From contig NC_088922.1 of assembly GCF_038396675.1 (NCBI RefSeq), forward strand, positions 19,128,501-19,192,500: a DNA stretch of 64,000 nucleotides, in the 5' to 3' direction. A model generated the notes under the pieces. That model saw only the letters and a list, made by a program, of their open reading frames with translations, was not told where the DNA came from and made no database searches. Each line of letters starts with the position of its first letter. Position 1 is the first letter of the stretch. This document shows, one piece after another, positions 60,591 through 64,000 of the stretch. This DNA comes from Hydra vulgaris. Its lineage: Eukaryota > Cnidaria > Hydrozoa > Anthoathecata > Hydridae. The position numbers and the translations under genes are program-made.

Positions 60591-60925
60591 TAATAGATAA
60601 TTTCTATAAAAATATAATTTAAAAAAAATAATTTGTATCTCAATAAACACGAGTAAATTAATTACAATTTCCATATAATACTTTAAACTAGACATACTTT
60701 GACCGGTTCCACAATTAAACTAAAGCTGCGATGTAAATTCGCGTGATAAATATTTATATTTCTGCCCTAATTTGGTAGATTTTTAAATCTTGGGTGGATT
60801 ATTATACCCTTGTTAAGGGTATATTTTAACACCCGAAAAGTTAAGGTATATTTTTCTACCCATAGGGTCGGATATACGAAGTACCTCTACGGGTAGAAAA
60901 TTCTACCTTTTTTTTTTAGTGTGTA

Positions 60926-62000
60926 TTATTCTCATTGCATGTTTTTGTTTATTAAAAAGTTTTTTAATTTTGTTTTGATTTGTGCTACACCAAGCAATGT
61001 TTGCGTAATTCAGATAACTATGAACAAAAGAGAAATATAACAATTTTAAACTAGTTTGATTTAAAAATGGCCTTGCTTTATAAAGTAGGCCAATATTTCT
61101 TGAGATTTTACTTTCAAGATAATGTATACATTATCTCAAGTATTTCAAGATAATGTATACATTATCTCAAGATTTGTCCAAGTAACGTTTTTGTCAAGGA
61201 GTACTCCTAAAAATTTTAATGATTGTTCTCTTTTTATAAATTGACTGCCAATATAAAGTTTTGGAAATTTTAAAGGGATTTTATCGCGTTCATGAAAGCG
61301 ATGGAAAAAAGAATACTTTGTTTTATCTAAATTAATTGATAATTTATTTGCATTAAGCCATTCTGTGAGTTTTATCAGTTCCATGTTAAATGAATTAAAC
61401 AACGATTTAATATCGTGACAAGCGTGAAACAAATTTGTATCATCCACAAACAAAATAGTGTCAAGTAACTTACAAGATTTGCTTAAATCATTAATATAAA
61501 TTAAAAATAAGAGTGGTCCTAAAATTGCCCCTTGTGGAACACCACATTTTATATTCATATTATCAGTTTTTCCGCAGCTAAATGAAATGTATTGTTTCCT
61601 ATTTGACAAATAGCTTTGAAACCATTTAAAATTTAAGTGCTTAATTCCGTAAATTTCTAGTTTATTTAATAGAATATAATGATCAACAGTGTCAAACGCT
61701 TTGCTAAGATCAATAAATACACCTAGCGTATATTTATTTTCATCAAATGCCTGACAAATATTTTGAACAAGATGAATAATTGCTTGACCTGTGGAGTGAT
61801 TTTTTTTAAATTCAAATTGCTTGTTATAAAGAATATTGTTATTTTCTAGAAAGGTAAATAGTCTATGATACATAATGTATTCTAATAGTTTTGAAAGTCA
61901 TGGTAGTATTGAGATTGGTTTGTAATTGGAAATGCTGGTATCATCTCCAGATTTAAAGACTGGTACCACCCTTGCAAGTTTAAGTTTATCAGGAAAGATT
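60926..62000 (-). pseudogene. LINE reverse transcriptase
   Basis: RT motifs in order: SISNYKPISILP near 61900, ILYNKQFEFKKNHSTGQAII, VFIDLSKAFDTVDHYILLNK (motif A) near 61690, KCGVPQGAILGPLLFLIYIN (motif B) near 61530 and LFVDDTNLFHA (motif C) near 61450. After these come KFLGVLLDKNVTWTN and, after a palindromic insertion at 61113-61171, LYKAR-type sequence to HAMRII at the insertion site. It is 60-70% like the 41.8 kb copy by eye. Motif C reads FVDD; a stop follows near 61145. Confidence 0.88.
61113..61171. repeat. Tandemly doubled palindrome inside LINE RT
   Basis: TTCAAGATAATGTATACATT to ATCTCAAG (28 nt, nearly self-complementary) occurs twice, at 61113 and 61144, separated by 3 nt. It breaks the RT frame just after NVTWTN. 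Confidence 0.92.
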
Positions 62001-62076
62001 CCTTGTTCAAGAGACAAAGTAAAAAATGCATGAGCGGAGATTTGAAATAAGAAATTGATTTTACACTACTGCAAAC

Positions 62077-62136
62077 ATCGTCAACGTCATCGTCATCGTC
62101 ATCGTCAATCGTCATCGTCAATCGTCATCGTCGACC
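62077..62136. repeat. (TCATCG)n-like microsatellite inside LINE
   Basis: On the minus strand this encodes a run of aspartates at the place where CR1/L2 RTs have NK-GYDD. GAT/GAC codons were expanded about 15-fold, shifting or lengthening the protein. Confidence 0.8.
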
Positions 62137-62714
62137 TTTGTTTGGTTTTAAATTAGAGGCAGCATTTAATAATTCTTTTTCAGTTAATTTATTATTTTCC
62201 ATTATGGTATTATTAGCGGTTAGGTATGATTTTAAATCAGATTTATTAAGTTTAATTTTTGATGCTAAATTTACGCCTGAATTAACAAATGCATGATTAA
62301 ACGATTGAGCAATTAAAGATTCATTAACAATTTCGCAGTTATTTATAATCAGTTTTTTCGGAAGACTGTTACAATTTATACTTTTTTTATCAATGACGTC
62401 ATTTATTAAACGCCATGTTTTTTGTGAATTGTTTTTAAATTTTATTAACTGGTTAGTATAGTACGATTTTTTTGAGGACTTTATAATTGATTCAAAAAGT
62501 CGTTTGTAGTTTTTAAAATTTGACTCATTTTAAAAGGTTCTTTTTTTAATAAACTTTTCATAGAGGCGTTGTTTTTTTTTTGATGATTTTATGATACCTG
62601 GTGTTATCCACGGATTTTGAAATGTTTTTTTTTTTTTTAATAAGTTTTATAATTTTTGGAAATGCTTCATTATAGTTGTTTTGAAATATCTGCTTGAAAC
62701 TGTTATAAGCAATA
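62137..62714 (-). pseudogene. LINE ORF2 linker between endonuclease and RT
   Basis: AT-rich minus-strand sequence with broken frames that lies between the endonuclease and RT of the L2-like element. Words such as NSQKTWRLIND-type sequence (about 62400) fit the linker of CR1/L2 ORF2, but stops and poly-T runs prevent a continuous reading. Confidence 0.5.
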
Positions 62715-63266
62715 TTAACATTTGTAGTTTTCAGGACCGGTCCTTAAATCTGTGGAAGATAAAAGGCTTTTAAAATGAAAAATGGAAGCGTCATTAATTA
62801 TTCGTTTAGTAATTTTTACTTTTTCGGAAATTTGATTGATTTTTTGTTTTGTTGATATTATAAAAACCGGAAAATGGTCTGAAATGTCTGTTACAAGTAT
62901 TCCAGTTTTAATTTTTATGTTAGAGAAAATGTTAGTTATAGTTTGATCTATTGAAGTGGAGCTATCTTTTGTAATTCTTGTAGGTTTATTAATAGTTGGA
63001 ATAAAACTATTTTGATATACAATATTGTAGAAACTTCTTACGTTTTTATTTGCGTCATATTCCAGTACGTTCAAATTAAAATCTCCCACAAAGTATGTGC
63101 ATTTCCCACAAATGGCTTTGTTTGTAATTAAACTTTTAAATTGTTTAAGAAACATTTTTATATTGCCAGAAGGTGGTCTATATATAACATTCAGAATTAC
63201 ATTTTTGTGGATTTTATTTATAACCCACGGCGATCTATACTGAAGGCCTTGCCATCGCGCAAACAT
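62715..63266 (-). pseudogene. LINE AP-endonuclease domain (partial)
   Basis: Open for about 180 codons: NVIYRPPSGN near 63170, TYFVGDFNLNVLEYDANK near 63070 (GDFN motif), NKPTRITKDSSTSIDQTITN near 62970, and GILVTDISDHFPVFI near 62880 (SDH motif, catalytic His). These are the second half of the APE-type endonuclease of CR1/L2 LINEs, which nicks the target DNA. The first half, with the catalytic E, is not seen here. The mariner at 63329 lies just upstream and probably separates it. Confidence 0.85.
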
Positions 63267-63328
63267 CGTATTTGACTGGGGGCCTATTTTTTAAACGGCG
63301 AAAACAAAACAAAAATTTGTTTAAGTAT

Positions 63329-64000
63329 TAGGTAACCAAAAAAGTTCGTGCGGTTTTTGGTAATTGAATTGTTTTTAGCATTTTTTACAACACCCACATC
63401 GCACAAGGCAAGTAGCTTTGTTGCGTAATAGAACGCGTGTGTCACGCGCAGTTGCTGCATATATAGTGTAGGCTTGTAACGAGCTTGCAGGAAAGGTTTT
63501 GTGTAAAGAAAGGATGGCAACCCAACCAACGATTATTCGATCTTGCTTACTTTACGAGTTCAAACTTGGAAGGAATGCAACACAAGCGGCCAAAAACATC
63601 TGCACAGCATTTGGAGAAGGTACAGTAAGTGAACGCACAGCACAGAAGTGGTTTCAGCGATTCTCTTCGGGAGATGAGTCCATCGAAGACCTGCCGCGTT
63701 CTGGACTTCCATTGTTGGTTGATGAGGATGAACTGAAGGACGCTGTCGAGTCTGACTCCAGCCAAACTTGCCAAGAACTTGCAGTGAGGTTTGCTGTGAG
63801 TGTTGAAACCATCCGCCTGCATCTGCATGCGATTGGGAAAGCGTGGAAGCTGAGTCGGTGGGTTCCGCACAAATTGTCGATCGACAACAAGAAGCAACGG
63901 CTTACGATCTGCACATCACTCTTATTACGCCACAATGTTGAGCCTTTTCTTGATCGTTTATTGACATGCGACGAAAAATGGATTGTGTACAACAATACCA
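63329..64000 (+). mobile_element. Mariner transposon, 5' part (runs off the window)
   Basis: TA at 63327-63328 is followed by TTAGGTAACCAAAAAAGTTC then GTGCGG, a typical mariner terminal repeat. A leader of about 160 bp precedes an intact transposase frame. GC content is much higher than in the surrounding DNA. Confidence 0.9.
63514..64000 (+). CDS. Mariner transposase, N-terminal 162 residues (truncated by window end)
   Basis: Starts ATG at 63514 (MATQPTIIRSCLLYEFKLGR). The first helix-turn-helix includes NATQAAKNICTAFGEGTVSE and TAQKWFQRF; GDESIEDLPRSGLP follows. The second helix-turn-helix, TCQELAVRFAVSVETIRLHL, is followed by the WVPHKLS motif (near 63858) and RLLTCDEKWIVYNN, which holds the first catalytic aspartate of the DD34D triad (63970). 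The transposase binds the terminal repeats and moves the element between TA sites. The frame is intact as far as visible, with no stops. Codon usage is GC-rich and unlike the neighbourhood, consistent with recent arrival, possibly by horizontal transfer. Confidence 0.92.
   Translation, partial: MATQPTIIRSCLLYEFKLGRNATQAAKNICTAFGEGTVSERTAQKWFQRFSSGDESIEDLPRSGLPLLVDEDELKDAVESDSSQTCQELAVRFAVSVETIRLHLHAIGKAWKLSRWVPHKLSIDNKKQRLTICTSLLLRHNVEPFLDRLLTCDEKWIVYNNT

Noticed and set aside
63547-63995. Two minus-strand frames of more than 110 codons
   Set aside because: They are antisense shadows of the mariner transposase on the plus strand, which has recognisable motifs.

Overview
The window looks like intergenic and accessory DNA of an AT-rich animal genome. 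A cnidarian of the Hydra type fits best. The reasons are very low GC, very many (TA)n arrays, single-exon class A GPCR paralogs, and a mix of CR1/L2-like and Tx1/L1-like non-LTR retrotransposons with Tc1/mariner, pogo-like, hAT-like and foldback elements. The organism is an inference. Apart from short spliced fragments, the only intact host genes I can support are two paralogous seven-transmembrane receptors, near 1.66-2.98 kb and 33.5-34.8 kb. They lie in two copies of a roughly 2 kb duplicated segment in the same orientation.

Layout. 0-4 kb: a foldback element, a small GC-rich island, GPCR copy A and several hairpins. 4-12.6 kb: mostly uncharacterised AT-rich DNA, with a 20-bp tandem repeat, two copies of a palindromic element abutting (TA)n arrays, and two LINE 3' tails. 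12.6-16.6 kb: a decayed hAT (DUF4371-like) transposase, a CCATGG-rich cluster, one copy of a roughly 400-bp dispersed repeat and a Tx1-like LINE relic. 16.6-23.8 kb: a MITE, microsatellites, and a 32-bp minisatellite of about 20 copies. 23.8-29.3 kb: a Tx1-like LINE with ORF1, a pogo/Tigger-like transposase relic and another decayed ORF, all on the minus strand. 30-36 kb: the inverted second copy of the dispersed repeat, a LINE tail and GPCR copy B. 36-41 kb: hairpins, a coding exon fragment and a possible small membrane-protein gene, both minus. 41.4-43.6 kb: a long CR1/L2 reverse transcriptase, minus. 47.7-48.5 kb: a decayed L2 fragment. 48.9-54.4 kb: a Tc1-like transposon with doubled inverted/direct repeats, holding a nested Tx1-like LINE and an 86-nt LINE tail. 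54.5-58 kb: an L2 fragment with a hAT-type MITE, a THAP-domain relic, and a deleted Tc1-like element whose inverted repeats carry dense heat-shock-element-like arrays. 58-63.3 kb: a long L2-like LINE, minus, interrupted by a TA-flanked element carrying a spliced host-like gene fragment. 63.3 kb to the end: the 5' part of a GC-richer mariner transposon.

The region reads as layered transposon insertions rather than an operon or pathway. The order of events can be worked out from nesting: LINE before TA-flanked element, LINE before mariner, Tc1 before Tx1 LINE, Tc1 before LINE tail. The most unusual signals are the heat-shock-like arrays in the Tc1 repeats, a hairpin in L2 3' tails with compensatory changes, a recurrent class of near-perfect short palindromes, and the TA-flanked element that carries a gene fragment with its intron.
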